The translations under genes and the position numbers were made by a program. Below the pieces are notes generated by a model that was not told the DNA's origin, did not search any database, and saw only the letters and a list, made by a program, of their open reading frames with translations. From positions 336,001 through 400,000 of the forward strand of contig JAIFAC010000017.1 of assembly GCA_026545765.1 (NCBI GenBank): a stretch of 64,000 bases of DNA, read 5' to 3'. This DNA comes from Plantago major (lineage: Eukaryota > Streptophyta > Magnoliopsida > Lamiales > Plantaginaceae). The first letter of the stretch is position 1. Each line of letters begins with the position of its first letter. This document shows, piece after piece, positions 47,531 to 61,600 of the stretch.

Positions 47531-48743
47531 TTGAATAAAATCACAAAACCTTTTATGTATATACTCCATAACATAGCATCCCACATTGCTTTTGGAAATC
47601 ATGAGAGTTGAGTCCTTCTGGGGGACAATTGAGGACTTTCTAAGCCTTTGATGTCACCGTTTTGTTATACTTTGTCCAAGTGCACTGGAGACTATTTTCA
47701 CCACTATAGTGGACAATTGCCAACGTACCGTAAGTATCAAGAGCGGCAAATATTGCTTCAGGTAGAGATATAAAATTATTCACCCTTGATCAGTTTGTTA
47801 CTTCATTATATGCTCTCCATCCATATACTTACCCTTATATCCTACCAAACTCTGAGAAGCTCCAAACATTGGCAAAGGAGGAGGATGGTCTTAGCTCAGC
47901 TGCACCAGATGACTGAGCATGAAATAATATAGGTTAAAAAGTCCTACAAATGCCGGAAAATCATTGGCCATCCGGGAAAAGTTCTATCTTCACCCATATA
48001 GATTCATTTTGTGGAACTTCTGCTTCTGCTCGAGGACCATTTAAAGTTCTGCAACTTTTACTAGTACTAGTACAGTACAAGTTATAGACAATATTACGCC
48101 CTCTTTCGTCTTTTCGCAGCCATATCGCCACACAGGGGCACATGAGGTGTCATTGATGCAACTTGTGGCAGTTGTAGCGTGTTCCGCCTCATGTGAAATT
48201 CATAGAAATTCCAGTTTAATTTCCTTGGCATTAGAAAAAAGCAAAAACACAAGACCAATTCATCACAATATAATGTTAAGTTTTTTTTGTAATCTACGGT
48301 AAAACAGGATTTTCCTTGCACTTTGAAACCTTTTACACTCTATACAAAAAACTAAACAAACCGCCTATCTGCAAATTATCTCCTTAGCTTCACCCGTAAG
48401 TTGAAAAACCGTGCTAAAAGCAAAAGAAAGGCCAAAAAAAGTTGCTGCCATAAATACAACAGCAATTGATTGAAATATAAATACCTACAAACAGAGTACA
48501 CACTTCGGGTCATTGTTCCCTTTTTGCAATTCATGTTCTAATCTGAACATAACTCCTACTTTAATTATAATATTAGTTACAAGACTTCATGGTGGAGCAT
48601 TGATCCTCGCCTACTAATCGGGGTTCACCAGATATCTCAGAAGATTTTATATACTATTAATAGTGAATGTACCTCAGCATAAACACCATGAAAAGGCATC
48701 AGCTCCAACATGTAAGTGAAAGATATGAGCAAGCCAACCAAGC
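47531..48743. other. Intergenic DNA, includes LUH 3' region
   Basis: No domain-bearing frame. The last few hundred bases before 48744 should hold the LUH 3' UTR on the minus strand. Nothing else stands out. Confidence 0.45.
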
Positions 48744-51700
48744 CTACTTCCACAACTTAATAGAACTGTCATGACTTGCAGAGGCAACCGTTCCAGTTAA
48801 AGGAGACTGCGCAAGAGCAGTAATAATGTTCTCGTGCCCAGCAACTGTCATGCTTTGGTTCTCAGCCATGTTCCACAACTCCAGAGACTAAATCACCACA
48901 ATAAAAAAATAGAAAAATATTCACATGTCGATAGTTTCATGAGATCTCAAGCTGGTGATGGAACATGCCACCATGACATGAACTCTAAGAGGTATAGAGA
49001 AAGTAAAGCATACGAGTTGAAAATAACAAGCAAATATGAATAATTAAAACCATTCGTTAAGGAAGCTGCCAATCATGTTGATTTCTCTTCTAACAAAATT
49101 CTTTACTTAGACATTTCCATAAGCTTATATCTCCATGTATCAGAGTTTCTCTAAATTTAACCAAAAACTGATATCAACATTACCATTTTTCAAGTATCAA
49201 CACATTAACAGAAAGTCAAATCGTTTGTAGCCTGGTTGAGTAGTAGGTAAGCTGAGACACCTCTAACCAAGAGGTCACGGGTTCGATTCCCAAAAAGGGT
49301 TATTTATTTCCGCTGTGTAGACCTTTAGAATTTGTGCTAAAATAACTTGTTCAAATCATTATTACATTAATATAATATTATATCTCAAAAAGAAAATTAT
49401 ATCAACAGAAAGAACATGTGTTCTTCATTTGCTGATTTTATATTCTCAAGCAAGTAGCTACAAGATTCTCGTTGTGTTTCTGAAATGTCTCGAAATGTTT
49501 TCTGACATCAACTTGTAGTCATTAATTTCAAGCCCACCACCCCCATTGAGGTAAAGTTTTCTACAGGTGTTAACAATTCAATAACTGCAGAGCTAAAGCA
49601 TCAAGAGTGATCTCACATCAACCAATACTCACAACACAGTAGTAATCTAGTACGTTAGATGTGGCATAAAGTATGTCAAAGACCATTTAGTTCCTCTGTG
49701 TGAGGAAAAAAATAAAATTAAGAGAGATGTGATTTACCCGCAATCCTCCAATCACCAAGAGAGCAGAATAACTCGGATGAAACACACATGAATAGAATTG
49801 ATTCCCGTTGGAGTTGAGTTCATGGATACAATCACCAGAAGATAGTGACCAAACTTTAATGCAGTTCTGGCTTACAGAGGCCAAAAGGTCACCATTAAGA
49901 TCCCAGCAGAGATAGTTCACTACACCACTGTGTCCCTGTTAAAGTGCCAAAACTATTAGGATGCAAGAGAGTCTCAAAATAAAAAGAATACAGAAAGATG
50001 TTTATTCATACATTGATGTTCAACTACTATTTTTCATAAACGAAGGATCATAGAGATTTCACTAGTACAGCACAAACCTGGAAAGAATGTATTTGTCTGT
50101 CATTCTCCACATCATATATTGACACCACTTTATCTGATGCGGCAGCCAATAGATTTCCTGTTATAGGTTGAAATCTCACTTGTGAGTTGCCTCCTTGCTG
50201 CACCAATTGAGAAGACAAAGTTCAAAATTATAGGCAACAACCTCAAGATACAGAGAAAATAAATTTAAGAGCATGAAATTGCCAAGTAAACGCTCAACCT
50301 TGGAGATCCGAATGCATGAAAATGGACTGACACTCCAATAACGTATTTCATTGTTACTATCGCAGAAACAAAAGAGATCATTCTTTTTAGGATGGAAATC
50401 TAGGGACATCACATGGGAAGCATGGCCAGTGTAGGCATTCAGACAATAGCTGGGCTGTACATTAGTAAAACGATAATCAAACAATAAAACCTCCAAGGAG
50501 ATAAGAATGAATGGTATCAGAAATGTTCACAAGGGGAAGGAAATACGTACATTAGCTGCATCCCACAATCTGACAGATTTGTCAAATGAAGCTGTAGCTA
50601 GTTGGGTTGAATTTGGTCTGAAGCGGACATCGGTGATCAAGTGTTGATGTTCTTCGGGGGTGGTCTCTGTCTGCAGAGTATCCATGTTCCAAAGAACAGC
50701 CTGATTCATGGCGTGGCAGTGCAAACCAAAGCTTTAGAAAATATGGAAGTAGTGATAATCACATGAGATTAACTATAATAAATTGCTCACAGAAATAATC
50801 TAGCGACACTTTGCCGAATAGCAGAATGACCAAAAATGCCTCCCAAGTGTCTTAAAAACCAGCATTCGGATGGACATTACCTTCCTCTGAATGGAGAGAG
50901 CAAGCCCCAAAACTTTTAAGAGTACCGTTTATGCAGGAGTAGGTAATTACTTTTGAGAAGAAAATAATGGTGAAATGTTATGACCTACAGGCTTATATAT
51001 GCTACAACCACCAAGAAGAATAGCATGTACAATCAGAAAAACTACCTGCTTGACTAACCTACTTCGTCACTTGAGTAAGAACCAATAACCATTCCACATA
51101 AAAGATCTGTACAGGTTTTTAAATGATTAGCTTGCATACAATGATCAAGTGACCATTTATGTTTCCACTTCCCACATAGGAATTTTGACAAAATCTCCAA
51201 CAATGTGACATGTAAAAAATTTTATTTGAAGAGAGCGTGCAGGGTGTTGTAGGATTAAAAACACTCCCTAGGAGATCGTAGGGAATTCAACCCGCGAGGG
51301 AAGTACCCTACTGACCACCCTGGAGCAGTTTGGTGGCAAAAGACCCTGGAGTGAACCCCAGGATGTGCCTTTTAGAACTGGTGCAGACATAACAGATGCA
51401 ATAAATGACAAGACACAGAATGGTGTCCGCATATCCATTTGCATTATTAAGCCCCTAGAATGCAGGGGTCTGAGTCACCCACCTTTTTGTCATGTCCAGC
51501 ACTAGCTAACAACTTCCCATCAGAAGAAAAATGGCAACAAGTAACTTTATTTCTGGTCCGGATACAACCAACCTCTGCAAATGAAAGACCTGCACAGAAG
51601 AAATAAAACTTGATATTTCAACTGTTTACGGCAACAGCTGCATTGGAGATCAGAAACTACATGTGCATCTGTTACTAGGCACTACCTTTAGAGGTTTCTG

Positions 51701-54700
51701 TTTTATGCTCAGAAAGAGTTTGTTTCAGAGAGCCATATAGGTTTCCATCTCCTCCATCATTTGACAAAAAAGATTCTACATCTTCAAGGGAGCCAACATC
51801 TCCGAAGTTCTCCAAGTCATCCTGTGAAAATAGATAAGATGATGGGTTCGAAGAAAAGTTGTTGAATGTTACAAGAGTTAAAATTCTTAAAACTGTAAGG
51901 ATGAAGCCAAATGGAAACCTAAAAATGAAAATAAAAGCACATAGAGATAAAATTTGACCAAGTTCGATGGATAATTTTGCAATTTAAGACATATTTTTGC
52001 AGATGTGGGTTCAAGATGTCATAATTACAAGATAAGCAGTACTGGAGATAATATCCAAAGATGCAGATCCATAAAGGTGTCTTATTTAGAGAATCATCTA
52101 GATGGATATAGACAAAACCACTTACCAGCTGATTTGCGGATGAGCCAATTCCACGAGCTCCATCTGCACCATACATCATCATACTCTTGGACACATTATT
52201 GACATGCTGCAGGCTGCTAGCAGGAGCCATCCCATCACCAGGTGTATGAGTTGATTGAGGCGAGCCTGGGGAAGGGCCTACAGTATTTCCTGTACCAGCA
52301 CTGTTGGCAGGTCCAGATGAAGAGTGTGTTTTTCTTTTCCTATTGTTCTGTTTCAGGTCAAAGAGTACATCATATTCTATCTTCAGGAAAAACATATAAG
52401 ATAACTAAAAGAACGGACAAATTGTTATAATAGATACTTCTGAAATAGGTGAAGGAAACAGCAGGTAGATTGCTATTCTTTATGTGCTTATCAACATATT
52501 CAACAGAGAGCATCACCAAACTAAAATGAATAAACTTGCCTGTTGCAGCTGCTGTTGCATCTGATCCTGTTGTTGAGATGATGCTTGCTGCATTTGAGTC
52601 AGTTTCATCTGCAGAATGAAAACATGCTGATTCTTAACATCCATTGAGTCTCCAATGATTATATGCATCCATTGTAACTCTAGATAAAACAAATAATCTC
52701 AGGCCAGGAACATTCTAATGAAGGATTCTAATTTTATTATTCTGAGGTGTGAACAGTGCATTCGTAATTGAAGAGCTAAAACTATTTTCTTGTCCGACTG
52801 TCTCTTTTACATTATACAACACTCAATTTGCTAGCCGAGGTATATGCATGCCCAAACCCAGGCCAAGGACTTCTGCTAAATTTTATTTCAATACTCAAGT
52901 CAAAAGGAACAAAGTTCTCTTAGAATAGCATCCAGGTCCATCAATGAAGAAGGGAAGGCCAAATAGAGAGATTGACAGGTCGAAACAACTTAACAATCTA
53001 TTAAGTCAATCACTCAATAGTAATACAAGCAACTAAAAATGAATGCATCATGATGAAATGAACATGTTCAACTGCCATAAATCACGTACATGAATAATTA
53101 TGTTAAGCACGTATGTTCAGAAACTAGCAATGAGCTCGAAGAGTTTCATTTATCAAACTCTTAGAAATCGGTCCATAACAAGTATAGTAACTTTACATCT
53201 GTAGTGTTGCCCCCTCCAGAAACCACTCCAAACAAAGTACTAGTAAAATTGTAAGGGCACTGTGACAAATGGATGGACCAGATTATATTCCACATTCATT
53301 TAATGGTTTATATAAGGTACCCAAGCTTAGCCCGGTATGGACACAACTTGACAACATCCCAATATGTAATGAACACTCTGATAAAGTGACAATGTCATCC
53401 TGCTCATATTGATCGTACGGGTTAAACTCAAGATAAAATTTCTTGTAATAAATGTGATAGCTATCTATTCCCCAGACAATGTTGCTGGTTTAAGAAGCAC
53501 CAAGAAGAAAGAACAGCAAACTGAACTCTCACTGAGAGACAAAATATAAATATATCACTATATAGGAATGTGCCCAATATTCGTATGGTGAATATTTTAC
53601 TGTTTATTAGCTGTGCTTGCAGCTCCTCTAGATATACAGTGCAAGGAGCTAAATTTGGAAGATTAATTGATTTCTTTTAGTTTTGTTATCCTCTACTAGA
53701 CATTTGATGAGATAGAACAGTTCTCACCAACCGAATTTGTTATTATAAATAATGGTTTACAATATTAACATGACTACCTAAATTGACAGTAGGTGAGGAG
53801 AACGTTATGAGTGGCATGTACAGATTGATTTGTCAAGTATTATGAAGTAGAATTTCACAAATATTAACCTTTGGGGAATTTGATTGAACTGGAGAGCAAA
53901 TAGATCCATCATTTCTAGGAGTTTGACCATCTTTTGCTATCAAATTACCCCTAGGTAATCCTCCAAATCCATAGTTGGGTGAATTTCCAATGTTTCCTTG
54001 TGCCTGAACTTGTGCAAGAACCTGCTGCTGTTGTTGAGAAGCTGAAAGAAACTGGTTTTGGCTCTGCTGATTGGGCTTTTGTATTTGTAAACCCAAACTA
54101 GGTCGCAGTTGGTCAATTCCCTGTTCGCTATTGTATAAGTATCATATTCAAGAATTTCCTCAAACTTATACTATTACCTTACTAAATTGTGGAAAATAAA
54201 TATAGCCAGAGAAAACTCACCGTTAACGGCCAACCCTTTAGTGGAAGACCAGTTACTCCCTGGTTCATACCTACAAAAGAAATTGTAAGATCTCAAGTAA
54301 CAACTAACAACTAACAAACCAATGACAAAAAATTAACACTTCATATACAAAGCACATAAATCACACTTGTATTAATTTTAATAAACTTAAGCAACAAGAC
54401 CACAAAGTTACTGCTGTTACCTTGGGTTGAGCAGAACCTGAAAGTTGCTGCTTTATAAAGCAAGTAAAATCACTAAGTACAAAAAGATCAATCTACCGAG
54501 GCATGTAGCAGGCTGCTGCAGTCAAGCTTTTATAACAGTGAGGTATTGGCGTCCAAGATATTTCAAAATATATAGCATGCGAGACTAAGATAATGTTAAC
54601 TGTGAGAATGGGTGTGTTAATATTGGTGGAAGCTCTTGCACTCTCCTGTGCAGCCAAATTACAACTGATAAAAGCATGTCCAGTATGTGATGACTACTCC

Positions 54701-56464
54701 CTCTATCCTAGCTCAACTTCTCATTGAACTGGGCATGGTTTTAAGAGTAATATTTACATACTGAGAATGATTTAAAGAACGTAAGGTGGAACGAATAGAA
54801 GTATGAGAGACGATGAATAAAGTATGAGAGATAATTAATGAAGAAAAAATATTTTTCAATTAAGGTATGGGAAAATAAGATTGGGACAAACAAAAAAGTA
54901 AAGTGGGAAGATGAGATTGGGATGGAGGGAGTATCTGGTTTGATGTCAATACTCAGCTGAAATTTCTACTTAGTTCAATCTGGAACATAAGTTATTAGTG
55001 AACTGCTCTATGTGACACAGATAGACACACATGTAATGTAATCGTGCAACTTGGGTGACAAACCTGGACCACCAAGCCCAGATTTCGATTGAAGAATCGC
55101 TTGCCCATACAAAGATGATGGATCCATGGACAAAGATTTCTGAGTTGCGCCCAGGTTAACTTCCCCTTTGATGTCCTAAGAGCACCAATGCATACACTTG
55201 TCAGACTTATAACGAACAAAAACATCAAAGCTAATATCCAGAAAAAGAAATTATTTGATCCGTTACATTAGCAGGCTGGGGCCTTCCTTGCATCTGCTGT
55301 AAAGCTCCAGACATGTTGCCAGAATTTCCTTGTGTCAACTGACTGAATTAACACAGGATGACATCAGGAAACATAAGTTTTTAAACTCAAACTTCTAAGA
55401 AACAAAGCATTGAAGCAAGGTATATCAATTTTACCCTTGCTGATTGGAAGCTGACTTCATAAGTGCCATCTTATTGGCATCCATGGATTGTGGATGCTTC
55501 ATACGTTCTTCGTACATTTTCATATCCACTAAACTGGCTGACGGCTGCCCTATCATTCCATCAGGACCACCAAGCAGAGGATGGTTAGGATCCCTTCGTT
55601 GCATCTGTGGATTGCGCTGCTGCATGAGTTGCAACTGCTGCATTTGCATCTGCTGCTGGTGTTCTCTAGCTTTCATTTGTTGGGTCTATAATCAATTTTA
55701 AAAAACCAAGAAATATTATTAGACCATATAATGAATTCTATAATTTTTATTTCTGTAAAAAAGAGATTAAGCCATCTCGACCTCTATATAAGCAGCAGCA
55801 GACTCGGAATGCTTATCATTTGTCCTTGCAATGAAAATATCCCAAAAGACAGACCACCATTCAAAAAGAAATCCTCCAGGTGCATCAATAGCTACCAACA
55901 CAAATAAGGTCGTTAGTGACTGGAGAAAGCAAAACACAATGCTGAACAACTAGCACCACAAACATATCATCTAACCCCATAACATGATCAGTTACTACAA
56001 ATCATACCTACAGGGTCAGTAGCAACCTTTCCTTCTGCCATGAAAGCTTTTGCAGAGTTGTGCAATTTTCTTTTTAACAAGTAGTCGTGAATGTAGACGT
56101 CAAGCCTGTAAAAATTTTAAAAAATTGGAAAACAGAAGACTTCCATAAGTGTATGCCCATACATACTAACACAAGAATGCTCGCTTGCGAAGTAAGGAAA
56201 TATAATCCTACTACCAAAACAAACACATTATTTCCACTTGTCTACTTGAGATTCTTGTAAACAATGCCAGTTCTGGCAACTCACCATTTAAGAATATAGC
56301 ACCAAGAAACAAAAGAACGGAAAATAAGTCAGATTACATGGTTCTGGTTTTGGTACTTAAGACAATAATCTGGAAGTTTCAAGCAATAGAGAGATAAGGA
56401 AGAAATAAAACTACAGAGATGAAAATCCTTACATCTTATCCGCTTCCCAATTACTCTGCGCCAT
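48744..56464 (-). CDS. LUH: LEUNIG_HOMOLOG transcriptional co-repressor
   Basis: LUH is a Groucho/TLE-like nuclear co-repressor that works with SEUSS-type adaptors in floral, embryo and seed-mucilage development. Seventeen coding exons, 5' to 3' from 56433-56464 to 48744-48887, join to 760 residues (Arabidopsis LUH 787). Others: 56008-56105, 55782-55891, 55435-55685, 55267-55342, 55064-55175, 54221-54270, 53869-54120, 52540-52608, 52126-52347, 51686-51821, 51483-51589, 50551-50700, 50299-50454, 50078-50197, 49738-49935. Residues 1-80 form the LUFS domain with LisH ([39 protein letters not shown]). A Gln-rich middle follows; [20 protein letters not shown] is the LUH rather than LUG form. WD40 repeats fill about 470-760, ending [12 protein letters not shown]. 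Frames are intact throughout. The intron after 52540 uses GC-AG (CAG|GCAAGT). Confidence 0.96.
49225..49395 (+). mobile_element. tRNA-derived SINE in the last LUH intron
   Basis: TAGCCTGGTTGAGTAGT resembles a pol III A box, and GGTTCGATTCC about 50 bp later is a good B box. The following 80 bp is unrelated to tRNA and AT-rich. AACAGAAAG occurs at 49209-49217 and 49404-49412 and may be the target duplication. It lies in the intron between 49738 and 48887, opposite to LUH. Confidence 0.7.
54697..54931. mobile_element. Stowaway MITE in a LUH intron
   Basis: The ends CTCCCTCTATCCTAGCTCAA and complement CTCCCTCCATCCCAATCTCA pair, with TA at both sides. 235 bp, inside the intron between exons 55064-55175 and 54221-54270. 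Confidence 0.85.
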
Positions 56465-57170
56465 TACTGAAATCTTGGTGACTCAATTCCAAAAAGGCAA
56501 AAACCCTTCACTTTCCTTCCCCAAAAACCATTTCCCCTAGTAAATTCAACCAATTGAACACATTAATCTCTCACTAAACAAGCAACTGAACCAAAAAAAA
56601 AAAAACCTAATTGAGTTCCCAATAATCAGAAAACCACAAACTTACGAATGGCGGAGATCAAGCCAGGCATTGACGATCCATGCAAGATCCTGACTTGAAA
56701 CCGCAGTCTAACCAAATTCCAAACCAGAAATGGCAAAATTCAGCTCAATTCATCTGATCAACAAAACAAAAAAAGAAGAAAAAACAGTAAGAAATAGAAA
56801 ATGAGGCTCACGTAGTTTGTTAACTTCCTTCCGAATTAAGCTCTTGAAAACGACAATTTCTTTCTTCAAACCAGCGAATTGCAGCTCAGCAAATCGCAAA
56901 AAAAAATCGTACAGCGATCACGATCCTGTTGAAGTGAGTCTATTAAATAACACTGACTCTCGTCAGTCAAATTCCTTTAGCCAAACAGAAAAGTTTGAAG
57001 ACAATTGAAAACTAAAATTGAGTCATTTTTACCTTGTTTGAAATTAGAAAGAGAAGAAAAAGAAAGAAGGTGCAGTGAAAGATAGACGAGGAAGGAGTTG
57101 AGGAGTGAAAGAAATAGACTAGGTGGGAGTTTCCGTTGGGATCTGAAGCTGAGGGACGACGGGTTGAGAA
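56465..57170 (-). promoter_or_regulatory. LUH 5' leader with probable introns
   Basis: Splice-like sites suggest a split leader. A donor CAAG|GTAAAA lies at about 57033, an acceptor TTGATCAG at about 56758, a donor CATTC|GTAAGT at about 56645, and an acceptor TTTCAG directly before the TA-ATG of the start codon (56467-56468). CT-rich DNA further upstream would be the first exon and promoter. This is inference from consensus sites only. Confidence 0.45.
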
Positions 57171-57584
57171 ATGAGAATATGAATCAGATTCTTCTGACTG
57201 TCAAGTGTGAAATGTGAATGAATGAAGCGGTTCAGTTCGGTTCGGTTCGGTTTGCGTTACGTTCGGAATGGAATAGAGGCTCGGTTAAGTTGGCTAAACA
57301 TCAACCGGTTTTTCCGGGGGATTTAATTGCTTTGCTCATCCGGATTTGGAGTTCAAGTACTTCTCCTACACTACTGCACTGCGCACTGAAAATTGAAATG
57401 TTCCATCATACCAAGTGCACCAGTCCTTTTCACTTGATTGGGCTTTAATTTGAGCTGTTCAACTAATTTCTTTTTTTCTTTCTCCAAATAGTACAAGTGA
57501 AATCTTTCAGGGAGTAAATAATTAGTATATCATAGATTTTGCTTTCAGATCTACTATTGGTTTGGTAAATTTTATTTTGGATTT

Positions 57585-57950
57585 TTTACAAATTAGTCAC
57601 TGATGGAATGACTTTTCTTATGAAGACCATGAATTTTATTTCAACGAGTAGGCCACTTTAATTCTGCAAGTCACCTCGATGATGCAGTCGGACATCGGTA
57701 CTGGGCATCGGTACCGGTACCGGACATGGGTGGTGGAATCCGGTGGTGTGGGTGGCGGAATCCGGTGGTGGGTGGTGGAAGATGGTGAAAGGAAGAAGAA
57801 GGTGAGATGGAGAAGAAGGGTGAAATGAAGAAGAAGGGAGATTTTCAAATAAGTCACTAAAGATAAAAACGACTTTTCATACCAATTGGTGGCAAGAAAC
57901 AGAATCATCTACGCTTTACGGTAAAAAGTTAATTGGCCCATTGGTAATTT
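57585..57950. mobile_element. Fold-back MITE, copy 1
   Basis: It starts TTTTTTACAAATTAGTCACT, like the next element at 58027. Its right side has AAAAAGTTAATTGGCCCATT, matching the right side of that element. The centre holds GGTGGTGGAATCCGG repeats and a GAAGAAGAAGG tract. Non-coding; not identical in length to its neighbour. Confidence 0.6.
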
Positions 57951-58026
57951 CTTCAAATAATTTCGCTAACAAACTGCAAACATTCGTTACCACAAGGACA
58001 ATGGCGTGTACTGGGAGGTAACACAA

Positions 58027-58375
58027 AGGATTTTTTACAAATTAGTCACTAATGGAACAACTTTTTACGTGAGACACCCATAGATTTTTAACGAAGAGGC
58101 CACTTTGGTTACTGAATGGCATTCACTTACTGCATGCAGACACGGGTGGTGGAATCGGGTGGGGGGTGGCGTATTCCACCACCACCCCCGGAATCCGCCA
58201 CCCACAACTGGATTCCACCACCACATCACCGGATTCCACCACCCATGTCCCAGATCTGCATCGAGGTGCGTCTGCATTAAGTGACTTGCCCGTAACCAAA
58301 GTGACCCGCCTATCGGTGAAAATCTTTGGGTGTCACCAGAAAAAAGTTAATTGGTGACCCATTTGGTACCTGTAA
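58027..58375. mobile_element. Fold-back MITE, copy 2
   Basis: The left arm AGTCACTAATGGAACAACTT, GAGGCCACTTTGGTTACTG and the right arm (complement GGTCACCAATTAACTTTTTT, GGGTCACTTTGGTTACGGG) are inverted repeats of about 90 bp. The centre contains GGTGGTGGAATC-type repeats in both orientations, which add to the fold-back. About 75 bp after copy 1, same orientation. Confidence 0.7.
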
Positions 58376-58670
58376 CACAAACATGTGGCCCAACCTACTA
58401 ACAAACTTCTTGTTATTACAGTTTTGGACTGCACGTGAGGTAAGTTGGGGTCAATTTGTAAATATTTTTGATTTCCCTTGCCAGCTCCTTCATTGATTTC
58501 CAGCGCCAAAATTCATTTCAAGCAGTGACACATTTCCCCATTACTGCTCAAACCCAGATCTACAAATCCCAACCTCAAAACAAAATTTTCATTTCACTTT
58601 CTTACAAAAAAAACTAAGTCCACTGGGTTTCATTACAAAGATCGATCAACCAACTCCTGAAAGATACGCC

Positions 58671-61600
58671 ATGGCTACGCCTGTAGTTTTTATGGTTTCT
58701 ACTCCGCTCGGCAATTACGCTATTCAGGCAAAGGATGCTATGTCGCTACCGGAACTCCGGCGCAACATTAACTGTAAGTTCCAATATGCCAATGATACTT
58801 TTATTCAGCTCTATTACTGTGTTGGCTCATTGGAAAATTGCATTCTAGAATCTGATGATGAATTCGATACTATGATAATGCTTGCTGCTATGTTCTCACC
58901 GCCTATTGTTAGGATTCAAGTTAGATTTGAGAACATCGTTTCTGAAACCCCCAAATCCCCACCTAAAACACCCCTTGTGGCTTCTTATGCTGCTGGCTGT
59001 AAACGACCTTCAAGTAGTAACCTAGACGGTGGAAGTAATTCAAACCCATCCAGTCGTATTTCTGGTAAAATTAAGACGCACATTCACAATCTTGGGTTAG
59101 CTGATTCTTGCACACATTCTCCCATCCGTAATGCCCACCCAAATAATGAACAATTCAACCCTGAACTAGACAGTGATGAGTTGTCGTATGGTAATCGAAT
59201 GGATCATGATAGTGAGGATGACCTATATGTTAATGGGGAGTATACTGTTAGGGGGCTGAATTCATCAGACGTAGAACTACAGGATCCTAGTGGTGATGAA
59301 TTCGAAGGGGGAATGGTTCCCAGGTGCAAGGGATGACATACCTGATTATGACATCTCCAAGCCTCCACCCAAAATCACTCTGCAGTCGGCTGGCTGGGCC
59401 AATAATATAACGGGAATTGGTCAGGAATTCAAAGGAGGCATGGTAGAATTTAGGCAGGAGTTGATCAAGTATTCCTCCAAGTTGGGCGTCCACTACAAGT
59501 ACATCAGGAACGATGTGTGATACTACCAGGCCCAGTGCAGGCACAAAGCCCAGGACGGTTGCAATTGGTTTATCCATGCTAGTATTAGTGCCATCACCCG
59601 AACCACTTTCATCAGGACAGCAGATCTAGTTCATACTTGTAAGCTCAAAGTAAAGCGGTACGACACAACTAGAATGGGAGCTCACATCATTCAAGAGAAA
59701 GTCCGTAATAATCCAGCTACTCGTCCCCACGACATTGTTGCTAGTATCCAGAACAGCCATGGGTTCAAGCTGTCTTATATGAAGGCCTGGCGCGGTGTTG
59801 AAGTGGCTAGGGCTAATATTTTTGGGAGTTACTATGATTCTTTTGATGAACTACGCTGGTATTCAGAAGCCATTACAACCAAGAATCCCGGCAGCATAGT
59901 CAAGCTTGATGTGTATCCTGAAACCAACCAGTTCAAAAGGTTCTTCTGGTCATTCAAGGGGTCTCTAGAGGGTTTCGAAAGCTGTAGGCCAATGCTTTTT
60001 ATAGACGGCACTTTCATGCACAACCGATACAAGGGGACGCTCTTAGCGGCCACAGCCAAGGATGGGAATAACGGTTCATTTCCCTACAACCCTCAATATC
60101 TATCTATATCAGTTGTCATGCCTTCTATTATGTTTTAGCAGCTTACAATTATTAATTTATGTTGTGCATGTCCTCCAACTCTAATATTACTGCATAATTC
60201 CGTCTCAATCTTCAGCCAACAACTTATATTTGTTCCACATAGGAGCTCACAAAACAGAGCATATTATGAATACGTTTACGAACCCTTTACTATAGTATAT
60301 TTCTACTGACATTCCACATTCATCAGCTATGTAGTTCATCTACCATCTATATTTCCACTAAATCTATATTTGTAACACATCAGATGCCTATGTACTTCAA
60401 TTAACATTATGCCAACATTTGGAACGGAAATCAAACACATTTACTTCATGATTGGTTGGTAAAACTGCAACTACTGTGTTATATTTGGGTTTTAATTTTT
60501 CTATCAACTCCATAACAACTGCTACATAACATGTTAATTTCGACTACAGGAATTTTCCCCGTTGCCTTTGCAGTAGTTGAGTCCGAGACCACTGCAAATT
60601 GGGTATGGTTCTTGGACCTCGTCCGCTAACACTGTCAGCATCCTCAAGAAGTCATATATGTTTCCGATAGAGCCGGCGGCATCCTTGCTGCGTTCGACAT
60701 GCTCCCACACAAGCCTCACCACTTTTTCTGCATTTGGCGTTTAATGAAAAACCTTAGGGAGAGGTACTCGACAAAGAAATTCTCAGATATGTATCGAAAC
60801 AGGTTGTGTAATTTGCTAAAAAAGGTGGCATATGCACCAACCGTCAGGTGCTACGAAGAAGCTCTTGTTGAATTCTTTCATGTCGGAGGAGATACAGCCA
60901 GACAGTTTCTTGAGGGTCTACTTGTTGAAAAGTGGGTGGTAGCTTTTGCCCCGGACCTACTGCGATACGGTGAACTTACAAGTAGTTCATCTGAATCATT
61001 CAATGCTTGGATTATGTCTGCTCGCTCACTACCAATTACCTACTTAATCGATACAATACGAACTCAAATCATGGAATGGTATGCTCCATGCCCAGCACAG
61101 CAGTGGAATGGAGCATTAACACCAAAAATGGAGGCAATCTGGAACAAGCATGAAGCCATCGAATCTACCTGGAAAATTCTCACTGTTGAATTCGGCGTCG
61201 AGTACGAACTGTTGTCCGATAAATCTGTTACTGTGAGTACTCTTCCTCATCTTTTACATATTCAGATTTTCTATCAGTTCATTGTTTTCTTCATTTACCA
61301 ACGACTTCAACCGAAGTTCTTCCTTACATGTTCTTTACACAATAAACTGCTCATAGTTGTATTCTGTATGAACCATTGCATAGGTTCAGTTTACAATCAA
61401 TTCATTACAGTTGCGATTCCAACACTGGATGGATTGTGTGATCGGATTTCAATTTTACCTGTACAAGCGTACAAGACAACTCTGTCAATTAGAGACTACT
61501 ATATATGAAACATTTAATGTCTCTGTTTTCTAGCAGTTGATTATTTGTTGATTCCGAATAAGTTGCTACAATACATTCTACACCACATTACAATATAACT

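Noticed and set aside
49225-49300. tRNA gene
   Set aside because: A and B boxes are present, but the cloverleaf stems do not pair well and the 3' side continues into unrelated sequence, as in a SINE.
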